Assembly: GCA_903930145.1 (NCBI GenBank)
Contig: CAIYXP010000007.1
Coordinates: 1-36,065 of the forward strand
Length of the DNA stretch: 36,065 bases
Source of the DNA: an uncultured Methylococcaceae bacterium
GTDB lineage: Bacteria > Pseudomonadota > Gammaproteobacteria > Methylococcales > Methylococcaceae
Direction: 5' to 3'
The notes under the pieces are model-generated. The model saw nothing but the letters and a program-made list of their open reading frames with translations. It searched no databases and was not told the DNA's origin. Numbering within the stretch: position 1 is the first letter of the stretch; the number at the start of each line of letters is the position of its first letter. This document shows, in pieces, positions 18,454-28,253 of the stretch. Both the position numbers and the translations under genes were made by a program.

Positions 18454-19799
18454 GTGAAAAAACATTGTTGATCGTCGAGGACGATCCCGGCCTGCGCAGC
18501 CAGCTACGCTGGAGCTTCGATCAATATAAAATGCAAGTGGCAGAAGATAGGGAGTCCGCCATTGCAGCAGTGAAAAGATATGAGCCAGCCGTTGTGACCT
18601 TGGATTTGGGCTTGCCGCCAGATCCAGGCGGGACTAGCGAAGGGTTCGCCACGATGAATGACATCCTGTCCCATGCGCCGCAAACGAAGATCATCGTGCT
18701 GACAGGAAATGACGACACGGAAAATGCTGTCAAGGCAGTTGGGCAAGGTGCCTATGACTTTTATCAAAAACCGGTTGACCCAGAAATTTTGTCTTTTGCC
18801 GTTGAGCGTGCTTTCAGATTGCATGCCTTGGAAGAAGAAAACCGTAAGCTTGCCCGGATGCACTACAGTTATCCGTTGAAAGGAGTGATAGCCGCGAGTC
18901 CGCAAATGCATGAGGTATGCCGCATAGTGGAACGGTTGGCACCTACTGATATGACCGTGTTGATTTTGGGAGAGAGCGGGACTGGCAAAGAAGTCATCGC
19001 GCGCGCCCTGCACCACCTCAGTTCTCGTGCCGGCAAACCTTTTATTGCAGTCAACGCAGCGGCTATCCCTGAAAACTTGCTCGAAAGCGAGTTGTTCGGT
19101 TATGAGAAAGGCTCGTTTACCGGGGCGGCCTCCCAAGTAAAGGGCAAGTTTGAATTGGCTGATGGGGGTACATTTTTCTTGGATGAAATCGGCGACATCC
19201 CCCTTCAGCTCCAAGCCAAGCTGTTGCGTGTATTGCAGGAGAGGGTTGTCGAACGCATCGGCGGTAGGCAAGAAATCAAGTTGGATGCGAGAGTTTTATG
19301 TGCGACCCACAGAGATATGAGGAAGCTCATGAAGGAAGGGGTGTTCCGGGAGGATTTGTACTACCGAATCAACGAGATGATTATCAACTTGCCACCTTTG
19401 CGGGAAAGAAGTGGTGACATTCCAGTGTTGGCTAGAGCCTTTTTGGATCGCTATTCCAAGCAAATGATGCGAAACATAAATGGGTTTAAGGAAGATGCCA
19501 TGTCGGCTTTGGAAGCCCATAGTTGGCCAGGCAATGTCCGTGAGTTGGAGAATAAAATCAAACGGGCGGTTGTAATGGCCCAAAGCGCCTATATCGAAGT
19601 TAAAGATTTAGAGTTGGCGAAGGGGGAATGCAATCGGCGGATATTGACCCTTCGTGAGGCGAGGGAGTCAGCCGAAAGGCTGGCGATTTGCTCGGCCTTG
19701 AGTGAAGCTGGCGAAAATGTTTCCAAGGCGGCTGAATTGTTGGAGATTACGCGCCCGACACTCTATGCTTTGCTGTCAAAGTTCAACCTCAAGCTTTAA
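18450..19799 (+). CDS. prsR: PEP-CTERM-box response regulator PrsR
   Basis: A 449-residue sigma-54-dependent NtrC-type activator. The receiver domain has the acidic pocket at D11-D12, phospho-acceptor D52 and K107. The AAA+ domain has Walker A GESGTGKE at residues 174-181, the sigma-54 contact loop GSFTGA (221-226, a serine variant of GAFTGA) and Walker B GGTFFLDEIGD (239-249). A Fis-type helix-turn-helix closes the protein (NVSKAAELLEITRPTLYALL). In the named family it drives sigma-54 promoters marked by a PEP-CTERM box. The start is TTG at 18450, overlapping the prsK stop. Confidence 0.92.
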   Translation: MSEKTLLIVEDDPGLRSQLRWSFDQYKMQVAEDRESAIAAVKRYEPAVVTLDLGLPPDPGGTSEGFATMNDILSHAPQTKIIVLTGNDDTENAVKAVGQGAYDFYQKPVDPEILSFAVERAFRLHALEEENRKLARMHYSYPLKGVIAASPQMHEVCRIVERLAPTDMTVLILGESGTGKEVIARALHHLSSRAGKPFIAVNAAAIPENLLESELFGYEKGSFTGAASQVKGKFELADGGTFFLDEIGDIPLQLQAKLLRVLQERVVERIGGRQEIKLDARVLCATHRDMRKLMKEGVFREDLYYRINEMIINLPPLRERSGDIPVLARAFLDRYSKQMMRNINGFKEDAMSALEAHSWPGNVRELENKIKRAVVMAQSAYIEVKDLELAKGECNRRILTLREARESAERLAICSALSEAGENVSKAAELLEITRPTLYALLSKFNLKL

Positions 19800-19831
19800 T
19801 ATCATCATCAAAGAACTTTTAGGGGGATAGT

Positions 19832-22600
19832 GTGATAAAACTTAGCAAGGTATTACTATTTTTGTTATTGGTTGCCGGTGAGTCCCAGGTTTGCGCATGG
19901 GCCGAGGAACCTCTGCAAGCGGCCCGTAAAGCGCTGGACAAAGGGGAGGTCAAGGCCGCTGTCTTGGAACTGAAGAGTCTCTTGCAGAAGTCCCCAGACA
20001 ATGCCGAGGCTCGGTTATTGTTGGGTGAGACTTACATCAGGCAAGGCGACGGTGCGTCCGCCGCCAAGGAATTGGAGAAGGCAAGGGACCTAAAGCTGCC
20101 AAAGGAAAAATGGGTGGGCTTTTTGGCGCAGGCTTATTTGCTGAAAAACGAACCAAAAACCCTTTTGGATCAATTGCAACCCGATCCCCAATTGGCTGGT
20201 CCCATTAGCGCCAAATTGTTGGCTTATCGTGGCATGGCCCAATTGAGTTTGAAGGATGAATTACCCAAGGCGCAAGATAGTTTCAATGCTGCCTTGTTGG
20301 CCGACCCCAACTCTGTCGAGGCTTACCTAGGATTGGCGACCTTGGAAAAATCGCGGGATCAGTTAAAAAAAGCTGCGGAATATGCAGCTCAAGCCACTTC
20401 CAAAGCACCCAATAATGCCAATGCCTGGCTGTTATTGGGTGAAATTAAAAGGCAGTCTTCCGATATGCCGGCGGCATTGGAAGCATTTACCCGCGCGATT
20501 GATTTGCATCCTAATGATGCGAGGGGGCGTTTGGGTCGTGCCTCGGTTTCCATTACCATGGGAAACTTGGCGGAAGCCCAAAAGGATGTCGATAATGTGT
20601 TGAAAAATTCGGGTGAAGTGCCTTTGGCCCTATATACCCAAGGGGTTATCGACTTTCAGAACCGCAAATTGGATGAGGCGAAAGAGAATCTGACCAAAGT
20701 CAGCAGCCTCATGCCCCAGCACTTGCCGACTCTTTATCTGCTCGGGGCGATAGCCTATCAAAAGAACGAATTGGAGCAGGCGGAATATTTTTTATCGAAA
20801 GTGGTTAATTCGGCAGCGGAAAATTTGCCAGCGATAAAACTTCTCGCGGCGACCCGCTTGAAGCGGGGGAGTCCGGGCGAGGCAATCAAATTGTTGAAGC
20901 CAATCGCTGACAAGCATCAGGATGACGCCCAATTATTTGCCATTCTTGGCAGTTCCTATCTGAAAAACAAACAGTACGACGAGGGTGTGTCTTATCTGAC
21001 CCGTGCCGCCGAGATTGCCCCGGATGTGGCATCGGTTCGGGCCGAATTGGGTCTTGGGAAGATCGCAGCCGGGAAAATGGATCAGGGTGTTGATGATCTG
21101 AAAACTGCGGTTGGCATCGATCCCAAGTTGATCGAGGCTGACGCGACGATCGTGTTGGCGATGATCCAGCAGAAGAAATTCGACGATGCCATTGCCGAGG
21201 CAATAAAGCTGAAGGCGAAGCGCAAAGACGATCCCTTGGCAGACAATTTGTTGGGCGCCGCTTACATGGCGAAGGGTGACATTGAACATGCACGGGAAAG
21301 TTGGCTGAATGCCTTAGCCTCCAAACCAGACTACACACCGGCAAGTTTGAATCTGGCCAAAATTTCCTTAGGCCAGAATAAGCTTGATGAAGCGGCAGAG
21401 CAATACGAAAAAATCCTAAAAAGTGACCCAAAAAACTTGTCTGCTTTGGTTGGTTTGGCTCAAATTGCTGAAATGAAAAAGGACTTTCCTCAAATGGTCA
21501 AGTATCTGGAATCGGCCAGACAGAAAAACAAAAAGGATTTGACCCCGTCCATCATGTTGACCCGTTATTACTTGGCGCAAGGTAAGGGTACCAAGGCATT
21601 GGAAGTTGCAACCGACGCATCGGGCGACAACCCAGGCGACTTGGCCGCGATGCAAAATCTTGGTCAGGCTCAAATGGGTGCGAATCAGGCGGTCAATGCG
21701 GCAGGAACATTCAAGCAATTGATCGCAAAGTTGCCCGAGAACCCAGAGCTTCACCATCAACTTGCCCAAGCGTTGTACAAGATTGGAGACAAAGCCGGGG
21801 CGGTCAAAGAGTGGGATGAAGCCTTGAAAAGAGGGCCGGAATATATTCCTGCCTTACTGGCGAAAGCGGAACTGGCGCTGCAAGATAAGCAGTACCCGGA
21901 TGCCATGAAGATTGTCGAAACAATCAAGACGAAGTTCCCTAAGTCTCCCCTTGGGTATCAGTTGGAAGGGGATGTGCAAATGGCTCAAAAACAGACCGAT
22001 AAAGCTGTGTCAGCTTATGGGAAAGCCTATGATCTGGCACCCTCATCCTATTTGGCCCGCCGTTTATTTGTAGGGCGGCGCGATTTGCACCAAGATCAGG
22101 CCGCGTTCGAAGGTTTGCGCAATTGGCTTGATAAATCTGGCAAGGATGCCGAGTCTTGGGGGATGCTGGCATCCTCATTACAGGAATCAGGGAAAAACAA
22201 AGAGGCTTTGGATGCTTACGAAAAAGCCTATGAATTGCAGCCGGACAGCTTGGTCCTGCAAAACAATCTAGCTTGGCTCTACCAGGAAATGGGGAACAAG
22301 AAAGCCTTGCCTTTGGCGGAAAAGCTTTCAACCACATCGGGGATAGAAAACAAGGTGGAAATTTTGGACACTGTTGGTTGGGTCTTTTTGCAAAACGGTA
22401 AGGAGGATAAGGGATTGGTGCTTTTGCAGCAGGCCGCTTTACAAGAGCCTCGTAATATCGGTGTTCGCTTTCATTTGGCTGCGGCATTTCTGAAGACAGG
22501 AAAAAATGAAGAGGCTAAGAAGGAGTTGGAGCGTTTGCTTAAGGAAAATAATTCATTTCCAGAACGGGCTAAAGCCGAGGAAATGCTGAAGGGATTGTAG
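19832..22600 (+). CDS. prsT: PEP-CTERM system TPR-repeat lipoprotein/periplasmic protein PrsT
   Basis: A 922-residue protein with a signal peptide (residues 1 to about 25, KVLLFLLLVAGESQVCAWA) and then tetratricopeptide repeats over almost the full length (for example AEARLLLGETYIRQGDGASAAKELEKA). It matches TIGR02917 PrsT in size, architecture and position after prsR. It probably acts as a periplasmic scaffold for exopolysaccharide secretion, though the role is not established. Signal peptidase processing is predicted; a lipobox is not clear (C19 sits in QVCAWA). The start is GTG at 19832 with AGGGGG at about 19820-19825. Confidence 0.9.
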   Translation: MIKLSKVLLFLLLVAGESQVCAWAEEPLQAARKALDKGEVKAAVLELKSLLQKSPDNAEARLLLGETYIRQGDGASAAKELEKARDLKLPKEKWVGFLAQAYLLKNEPKTLLDQLQPDPQLAGPISAKLLAYRGMAQLSLKDELPKAQDSFNAALLADPNSVEAYLGLATLEKSRDQLKKAAEYAAQATSKAPNNANAWLLLGEIKRQSSDMPAALEAFTRAIDLHPNDARGRLGRASVSITMGNLAEAQKDVDNVLKNSGEVPLALYTQGVIDFQNRKLDEAKENLTKVSSLMPQHLPTLYLLGAIAYQKNELEQAEYFLSKVVNSAAENLPAIKLLAATRLKRGSPGEAIKLLKPIADKHQDDAQLFAILGSSYLKNKQYDEGVSYLTRAAEIAPDVASVRAELGLGKIAAGKMDQGVDDLKTAVGIDPKLIEADATIVLAMIQQKKFDDAIAEAIKLKAKRKDDPLADNLLGAAYMAKGDIEHARESWLNALASKPDYTPASLNLAKISLGQNKLDEAAEQYEKILKSDPKNLSALVGLAQIAEMKKDFPQMVKYLESARQKNKKDLTPSIMLTRYYLAQGKGTKALEVATDASGDNPGDLAAMQNLGQAQMGANQAVNAAGTFKQLIAKLPENPELHHQLAQALYKIGDKAGAVKEWDEALKRGPEYIPALLAKAELALQDKQYPDAMKIVETIKTKFPKSPLGYQLEGDVQMAQKQTDKAVSAYGKAYDLAPSSYLARRLFVGRRDLHQDQAAFEGLRNWLDKSGKDAESWGMLASSLQESGKNKEALDAYEKAYELQPDSLVLQNNLAWLYQEMGNKKALPLAEKLSTTSGIENKVEILDTVGWVFLQNGKEDKGLVLLQQAALQEPRNIGVRFHLAAAFLKTGKNEEAKKELERLLKENNSFPERAKAEEMLKGL

Positions 22601-22782
22601 CACCTGTAGGTGTTTCTCAAGCCATGGGGACAGGGTTGCATAACCCAGTTCTCATGGGGTTGAGGGGTGCTTTTGGAATATTGGCTTTCATATAGTGAGG
22701 GGAGTTGATAGAATTCCAAGTAATGCGCAACTTCGCAGTTAATCATCCCCTTAACCAACACATTATTTAATTCCCCTGACTT

Positions 22783-23511
22783 ATGGCAAAGTTGAGCGAT
22801 AGCGGCAATCTGCATCAGCATATTTCAAAGCAATATGATCATGAGTTGCTTGATATTCGAAGCCGTGTCTTAGCCTTAGGTGGGTTGGTCGAGGAGCAGA
22901 TTGAGTCCGCTGTCAGGGCTTTGGTCGAGGGTGATGTGGAATTGGCCTATCGTGTCATTGAGGACGATGGCAAGGTCAACTCCATGGAAGTGTCGATAGA
23001 TGAAGAATGCACCCAAATATTGGCGCTTAGGCAACCTAGTGCCAGGGACTTGCGTTTAGTGGTTGTCGTTATAAAGACTATAATCGATCTTGAAAGGATT
23101 GGGGATGAAGCCAAAAGGATTGCCCGTCACGCAATTGATTTGACCCAGCACCCGGCCAGCGACAAACAGTTGATCGAACTGGAGCAACTCGCCGCACATG
23201 TTAGGGTGTTGCTGCATGATGCCTTGGACGCATTCTCGCGGATGGATGTGGACTCTGCTTTAAAAGTAGTCCAAGACGACAAACAGGTTGATCAGGAATA
23301 CGAAAGCATCATGCGCCAGCAGATCAGCCATATCATGGAGGATCCTCAGTCCACGCCTGTCTCATTGGACATAATGTGGATCTCGCGTTCGTTGGAGCGC
23401 ATAGGTGATCGTTCTTGCAACATCTGTGAATATGTCATTTATTATGCAAAAGGTAAGAATATCCGCCATATCAGCATCGAACAGGTCGAGAAGGATTTGA
23501 GTTTTGAATAG
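22783..23511 (+). CDS. phoU: phosphate signalling protein PhoU
   Basis: A 242-residue all-alpha protein made of two three-helix bundles. It is a negative modulator of the PhoR/PhoB phosphate response acting with the Pst transporter. The paired metal-binding motifs are IDLERIGDEAKRIARHA (about residues 104-120) and the second-half copy SLERIGDRSCNICEYVIYY (about 204-222). No pst or pho genes are adjacent, so it is separated from its usual operon. The 182 bases upstream hold only short inverted repeats (such as CACC/GGTG at 22601-22612) and no gene. Confidence 0.95.
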   Translation: MAKLSDSGNLHQHISKQYDHELLDIRSRVLALGGLVEEQIESAVRALVEGDVELAYRVIEDDGKVNSMEVSIDEECTQILALRQPSARDLRLVVVVIKTIIDLERIGDEAKRIARHAIDLTQHPASDKQLIELEQLAAHVRVLLHDALDAFSRMDVDSALKVVQDDKQVDQEYESIMRQQISHIMEDPQSTPVSLDIMWISRSLERIGDRSCNICEYVIYYAKGKNIRHISIEQVEKDLSFE

Positions 23512-23556
23512 GGTCGGGAGCCCTCGCATGGGGGGAATCGTTGGATTTTTGATTTG

Positions 23557-23577
23557 CCGGCTCTTAAGTCTAGCCGG
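23557..23577. terminator. hairpin between phoU and bamA
   Basis: CCGGCT (23557-23562) and AGCCGG (23572-23577) form a 6-bp stem with a 9-base loop in the 188-base gap after phoU. No T-run follows, so it could be a terminator remnant or a small intergenic repeat. Confidence 0.3.
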
Positions 23578-23699
23578 ATAGACGGCGACGGAGTGACCGG
23601 CCCTACTCGATAGCTTAACCATTGCAACAACAAGCCAGCCAATTCTTCACTTCTCATGACCTACAATTTTCCATCTAATTTGTTTTCCAAGTATTACCG

Positions 23700-26207
23700 A
23701 TGAAACGCCTGGGACATGTCGTAGTTTTACTCATGGCGTTGCTTTTTTCGCCTGTAGCCTTGTCGGCCTCCTCGTTCGAGATCGAGAACATCCGTGTCGA
23801 TGGCTTGCAGCGCGTGTCTGTGGGTACAGTGTTCAATTATCTGCCGGTGAAGGTGGGGGACACCTTTGAGCCTGACGATTCAGCCTCAATCATCAAGGCG
23901 CTTTTTAAAACCAACTTTTTCAAGGATGTTCGCTTGGGACGGGAAGGCAATGTATTGGTGGTTACGGTGGAAGAGCGCCCCATCATTTATAGCGTCAAGA
24001 TTGAAGGCAACAAGGACATCAGTGCGGATGACCTGAACAAAGCTTTAAAAAATGTGGGATTGGCAGAGAGCCGGGTGTTTGACCGGCAGATTCTGGATAG
24101 GGTCGAGCAGGAACTTCGTCGGCAATACTACAGTCGTGGAAAATACGGCTTGAAAATTGACACAGAAGTCAAGGAAATGTCCCGGAACCGAGTCGCCATC
24201 ACCTTGACAATCGCCGAAGGGAAAGTGGCCAAAATCAAGCAAATCAATATCGTCGGCAACAAGGCGTTTGAAGACGATGAATTGGTGAAAAATTTTGAAT
24301 TGGGGACTTCAAATTTAATATCGTTTTATACCAAAAACGATCAATATTCCAAACAAAAGCTCTCTGCCGACTTGGAAAGGCTGCGATCCCATTACATGGA
24401 TCGTGGTTACATCAATTTTGACATTGACTCCACCCAAGTTTCAATCACTCCCGACAAGAAGGAAATTTATATAGCCATCAATGTCAAGGAGGGCGAGATA
24501 TTCAATGTCAAGGAGGTTAAATTGACCGGCAAAACGATTGTATCGCCGGAGGAATTGACCCCCTTGGTACAAATCGGACCCGGGGATGTTTTTTCTCGCA
24601 GATCAGCAACGGAAACGTCCAAGGCTATTTCCGACCGACTTGGAAACGAAGGCTATATCTTTGCCAATGTCAACATGATCCCCGATATTAATCCGGCAGA
24701 TAAGACGGTTAACATCACTTTCTTTGTCGACCCGGGCAAACAGGTCTATGTCCGGCGTATCAATATGCAGGGCAATACCAAAACTCGCGACGAGGTGCTG
24801 CGCAGGGAGATGCGGCAAATGGAGGCGGCATGGGCCTCCACCACCAAGATTGAACGATCAAAAACGCGCCTTGAACGACTCGGTTATTTTCAGGATGTCA
24901 ATGTTGAAACACCTGCTGTTCCTGGAACCGCCGATCAGATTGATGTCAATTACACGGTAACCGAGAAGGCATCGGGTAACTTGATGGCGGGTGTGGGTTA
25001 CTCGCAGGTGCAGGGTATTATTTTTAATGCCAGTATTACCCAAGACAATGTGTTCGGTTCGGGCAAACGGGTAAGCTTCACCTTCAACAATAGTTCAGTC
25101 AACACCATCTACAATCTTGGCTACACCAATCCTTATTTCACCTTGGATGGGATTAGCAGCGGGTGGAATATCAACTACCGTTCCACCAATGCCTTCCAAG
25201 CCAACCTCGCCAACTATACCAGTGATGTATTCTCAATAGGGACCAACTGGGGCTTTCCGCTGAGTGAGTTTAGTAGTTTGCGCATTAACGTGGATTATGA
25301 ATACACTCGCTTGAAAGCGGCGCAAGATTCAGGATACTGTACCTATCCGTCTAATACTACAGCGGTGACCCCGACATTCTACCCTAACTCAAGTGTCTTG
25401 GCTCAAGAGGCGTGCCAGAGGTTTACCGGGGGTAATTACCAACCCTTGACGTTTGCGAGTTCGGCTAATATTACCAATTTTATTCGCCAGTATGGGGACT
25501 CATATAATACTCAATCACTTGGCATAGGCTATGTCCACGACACGCTTAACCGGGCGGTCTTTGCCACTTCGGGCGGTTCCCAGACTATATCTCTTTTAGG
25601 GACAATGCCGTTCAGCGATCTAAATTACTACAAAGCCAGCATCAATGCCGTGCAATATTTCCCGATTGCCAAAGACCTGACCCTGCTGCTGAAGGGCGAC
25701 TTTGGATATGGTGGGACTTACGGTAATACCGATGGCGGCCTGCCGTTTTTCGAGAATTATTACGCAGGAGGGCCCTTGTCGGTGCGCGGCTGGATGGCCA
25801 ATACCTTGGGGCCTAGGGACACCCCGTCGTACTGGGCTTTGCGGTCGGGCCAAATTCCCCGTCCATTTGGCGGATCGAGCAAATTAGTGGGGACAGCGGA
25901 ATTGTTGTTTCCAGTACCATTTATGACTGAAAACAAGAGTATACGGCTAGGGGTCTTTTTCGATGCAGGCAATGTGTTTGATGGTGGCCCAGACCTCGGG
26001 CAATTGCGTTATTCCACCGGACTGTCTGCCAAATGGCTGTCTCCCTTCGGGGCGTTGACGTTTAGCATCGCCCAGCCAATCAACGCCAAGACTCAGTGCT
26101 ATGGTGTTGATCCGATATTCTCCACATATTGCAACCCCCCGGGTCCTGGTTATCCCGTTGCCGACCAAACCCAACGTTTCCAGTTTTCCTTCGGCCAGGG
26201 TTTTTGA
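23700..26207 (+). CDS. bamA: outer membrane protein assembly factor BamA
   Basis: An 835-residue Omp85 protein, the central insertase of the beta-barrel assembly machine. A signal peptide (to about residue 22, ALSA) is followed by five POTRA domains (about 25-425; SFEIENIRVDGLQRVSVGTVFNYLPV opens the first) and a 16-strand barrel. The barrel carries GGPLSVRGWMA, where the lid-locking loop 6 motif is VRGW instead of the usual VRGF. The last residues (FSFGQGF) end in Phe, the outer-membrane insertion signal. Two cysteine pairs in surface loops (CTYPSN/EACQRF and TQCYGVD/STYCNPP) are possible extracellular disulfides. The upstream rseP found in many gammaproteobacteria is not here. Confidence 0.96.
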   Translation: MKRLGHVVVLLMALLFSPVALSASSFEIENIRVDGLQRVSVGTVFNYLPVKVGDTFEPDDSASIIKALFKTNFFKDVRLGREGNVLVVTVEERPIIYSVKIEGNKDISADDLNKALKNVGLAESRVFDRQILDRVEQELRRQYYSRGKYGLKIDTEVKEMSRNRVAITLTIAEGKVAKIKQINIVGNKAFEDDELVKNFELGTSNLISFYTKNDQYSKQKLSADLERLRSHYMDRGYINFDIDSTQVSITPDKKEIYIAINVKEGEIFNVKEVKLTGKTIVSPEELTPLVQIGPGDVFSRRSATETSKAISDRLGNEGYIFANVNMIPDINPADKTVNITFFVDPGKQVYVRRINMQGNTKTRDEVLRREMRQMEAAWASTTKIERSKTRLERLGYFQDVNVETPAVPGTADQIDVNYTVTEKASGNLMAGVGYSQVQGIIFNASITQDNVFGSGKRVSFTFNNSSVNTIYNLGYTNPYFTLDGISSGWNINYRSTNAFQANLANYTSDVFSIGTNWGFPLSEFSSLRINVDYEYTRLKAAQDSGYCTYPSNTTAVTPTFYPNSSVLAQEACQRFTGGNYQPLTFASSANITNFIRQYGDSYNTQSLGIGYVHDTLNRAVFATSGGSQTISLLGTMPFSDLNYYKASINAVQYFPIAKDLTLLLKGDFGYGGTYGNTDGGLPFFENYYAGGPLSVRGWMANTLGPRDTPSYWALRSGQIPRPFGGSSKLVGTAELLFPVPFMTENKSIRLGVFFDAGNVFDGGPDLGQLRYSTGLSAKWLSPFGALTFSIAQPINAKTQCYGVDPIFSTYCNPPGPGYPVADQTQRFQFSFGQGF

Positions 26208-26262
26208 TGAAGGAATTACTGGGTGATTGGGGTAATTTCTCGTTCGTTGGGCTTGATTCTTG

Positions 26263-26268
26263 TATAAT
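26263..26268 (+). promoter_or_regulatory. possible -10 of a promoter for skp-fabZ-lpxA-rnhB
   Basis: A perfect TATAAT preceded by TTG lies in the 183-base gap between bamA and skp. No strong -35 lies at the right distance. The 120-base leader downstream includes a GC-rich hairpin-like segment (about 26297-26320). Low confidence. Confidence 0.25.
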
Positions 26269-26390
26269 GTCTCAGCCGACAAGCCAGAAACGGAGTAGCC
26301 CCGCTTCGGCAGGCCACTTTTGTTTTGCTTGCCTGTCTGTGCCAACACCGTTTGAACGTTCAACCTTTTGATTTGGAGTGAGTTTTGAAT

Positions 26391-26981
26391 ATGTCGAATA
26401 AAAGCCTGTGGTCTGTGCTGCCGGGAATTTTTCTGATCATGATCGCGCAAACCGCCAGTGCCGAACCAGCGGCGGATTTTGACTTGGGAACCACCGGAAG
26501 TGGTAAAGGACAGACATCCAATCTGAAAATTGGGGTCGTGGATGTCATGTCATTGATTGATAAATCTGCGCAGATGGATCAAGCCAGAAAAAAAATGGAA
26601 AAAGAATTCTCGCCGCGTGAAAAGAAATTAATCGCGGAGAAAGAGGAAATAAATAAGATGCAAGAGAAGCTCACCAAGGAAGCCGAGGTGATGAGCGAAG
26701 AAGAGCAAAAGAAGGTCACCAAGGAGGTGATGGGCAAGGTGAGGGCTATCAAGCAGGAAGAAGAAGCCTTGAGGGCTGATTTTAACCAAGCCCGTAATGA
26801 AGAAATGGGTAAATTGCAAAAATCCATCAGCGAAGCGATTCAGAGCTTGGCCAAGGAAGAGCATTTTGACCTTATATTGCATGAGGGGGTTGTGTTTGCC
26901 AGTGACTCTATCAATGTGACTGCCAAAGTGGCAAGCAAGCTTGAGGGTGCAGGTTCAGCAACAAAGAGTCCGAAAAGATAA
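26391..26981 (+). CDS. skp: periplasmic chaperone Skp/OmpH family
   Basis: A 196-residue exported protein. The signal peptide ends near residue 24 (TASA). After the conserved 'KIGVVDVMSLIDKSAQ' strand, a long Lys/Glu-rich helical region (about 60-150) forms the tentacle coiled coil that cages unfolded outer membrane proteins, and the chain returns to LAKEEHFDLILHEGVVFASDSINVT, the closing strands of the family. The ATG at 26391 has GGAG at 26375-26378 (12 bases); a TTG at 26385 is closer to that site and cannot be excluded. It is longer than E. coli Skp, with an N-terminal spacer of about 25 residues. Confidence 0.9.
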   Translation: MSNKSLWSVLPGIFLIMIAQTASAEPAADFDLGTTGSGKGQTSNLKIGVVDVMSLIDKSAQMDQARKKMEKEFSPREKKLIAEKEEINKMQEKLTKEAEVMSEEEQKKVTKEVMGKVRAIKQEEEALRADFNQARNEEMGKLQKSISEAIQSLAKEEHFDLILHEGVVFASDSINVTAKVASKLEGAGSATKSPKR

Positions 26982-27045
26982 ACAGTGGGCCATCTCCCAC
27001 AAGTCAATCCGTTACCCATAAGATTTGAACCCAAGGAACAATGCA

Positions 27046-27486
27046 TTGGATATACAACAGATAAAGGAATACTTGCCCCACCGTTACCCATTTCTTCTTG
27101 TTGATCGGGTAATTGAATGCGAGCCGATGATCCGGTTACTGGCAATTAAAAATGTCACCTTCAATGAGCCGTTCTTCCAAGGCCATTTCCCTGGGCTTCC
27201 TATCATGCCTGGCGTTCTGATCATTGAAGCCATGGCTCAGACCACAGGTTTATTGGCGGGCGAATCCGCACCGGATGTATTAGGCAAGGGAAAAACCTAT
27301 TATTTGGTGGGTCTTGACGATGTGCGCTTTAAACGGCCTGTTGTACCGGGAGATCAGCTCAAATTGGAAGCCCGTTATGTCAAGCATAAGAGAAATATCT
27401 GGCAGTTTGAATGCCGTGCCGAAGTGGAGGGTGAACTAGTGGCCAGCGCGAAAATCATGTGTGCCGCAGCGGAGCAGAATTCTTGA
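27046..27486 (+). CDS. fabZ: 3-hydroxyacyl-ACP dehydratase FabZ
   Basis: A 146-residue hotdog dehydratase of fatty acid elongation. The [13 protein letters not shown] motif is at residues 10-22, and the catalytic pair is H47 (FQGHFPG) and E61 ([11 protein letters not shown]). The start is read as TTG at 27046 because AAGGAA (27033-27038) lies seven bases before it and the family begins just ahead of LPHR; a TTG at 27025 would add seven codons. Its last bases overlap the lpxA start. The 64 bases after skp, where lpxD is usually found, contain no gene. Confidence 0.95.
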   Translation: MDIQQIKEYLPHRYPFLLVDRVIECEPMIRLLAIKNVTFNEPFFQGHFPGLPIMPGVLIIEAMAQTTGLLAGESAPDVLGKGKTYYLVGLDDVRFKRPVVPGDQLKLEARYVKHKRNIWQFECRAEVEGELVASAKIMCAAAEQNS

Positions 27487-28253
27487 TTCATCCGACAGCG
27501 ATCATTGACCCAACAGCCGAATTGGCGGAGGATGTGAGCATTGGGCCCTACAGCATAGTGGGCCCGGGTGTTCAAATTGATGCTGGAACGGTGGTGGGTT
27601 CCCATGTGGTCATCAAGGGTCCGACATTTATCGGCAAGGATAACCGGATATTCCAGTTTTCTTCTGTGGGTGAGGATACCCAAGATATGAAATATCGTGG
27701 TGAGCCTACTCGCTTGGAAGTGGGGGATCGTAATATCATCCGTGAATATTGCACGATTCATCGTGGCACTGTGCAAGACAAGTCGATTACCCAAGTTGGC
27801 AGTGACAACTTATTAATGGCCTATACCCATGTCGCTCATGATTGTGTTGTCGGCGATCATGTGATCATGGCAAATGCCGCTTCCATAGCCGGTCATGTTC
27901 AAGTGGAAAGCCATGCGATCTTGGGTGGATTCACCTTGGTGCACCAATTTTGCAAAATTGGTCAATATAGCTTTTCCGCGATGGGCAGCATCCTATCAAG
28001 GGACATCCCTCCCTACGTATTGGTGGGTGGTCAGCCTACCAAGCCACACGGTATCAATGCAGTAGGCTTGGAAAGGCAAGGCTTTAGCCAAGATGCGATT
28101 CGTCAGATCAAAAAAGCCTATAAGATTGTCTACAAATCAGGTTTGAAATTGGAAGCCTCCATTGAAGCTTTGGAGGAAATGGCGGAAGAGACACCGGAAG
28201 TGGATTGTATGGTTACCTTTCTTAAACAAACCCAACGCAGCATTTTGCGGTGA
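27483..28253 (+). CDS. lpxA: UDP-N-acetylglucosamine O-acyltransferase LpxA
   Basis: A 256-residue left-handed beta-helix acyltransferase that begins lipid A synthesis by adding a hydroxyacyl chain to UDP-GlcNAc. Hexapeptide repeats run through residues 2-190 ([25 protein letters not shown]). The catalytic His is H119 in THVAHDC, matching H125 of E. coli. [10 protein letters not shown] and the [12 protein letters not shown] turn are typical. The start is TTG at 27483, which overlaps the fabZ stop by two bases, giving the normal MIHPTA N-terminus. The next usual gene, lpxB, is absent. Confidence 0.95.
   Translation: MIHPTAIIDPTAELAEDVSIGPYSIVGPGVQIDAGTVVGSHVVIKGPTFIGKDNRIFQFSSVGEDTQDMKYRGEPTRLEVGDRNIIREYCTIHRGTVQDKSITQVGSDNLLMAYTHVAHDCVVGDHVIMANAASIAGHVQVESHAILGGFTLVHQFCKIGQYSFSAMGSILSRDIPPYVLVGGQPTKPHGINAVGLERQGFSQDAIRQIKKAYKIVYKSGLKLEASIEALEEMAEETPEVDCMVTFLKQTQRSILR

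Noticed and set aside
18504..19271. 255-residue frame opposite prsR
   Set aside because: It lies wholly opposite a clear receiver/AAA+ gene and shows no recognisable motif.
22601..22612. CACC-TGTA-GGTG as a terminator after prsT
   Set aside because: The stem is only 4 bp and is followed by just three T; too weak to call.
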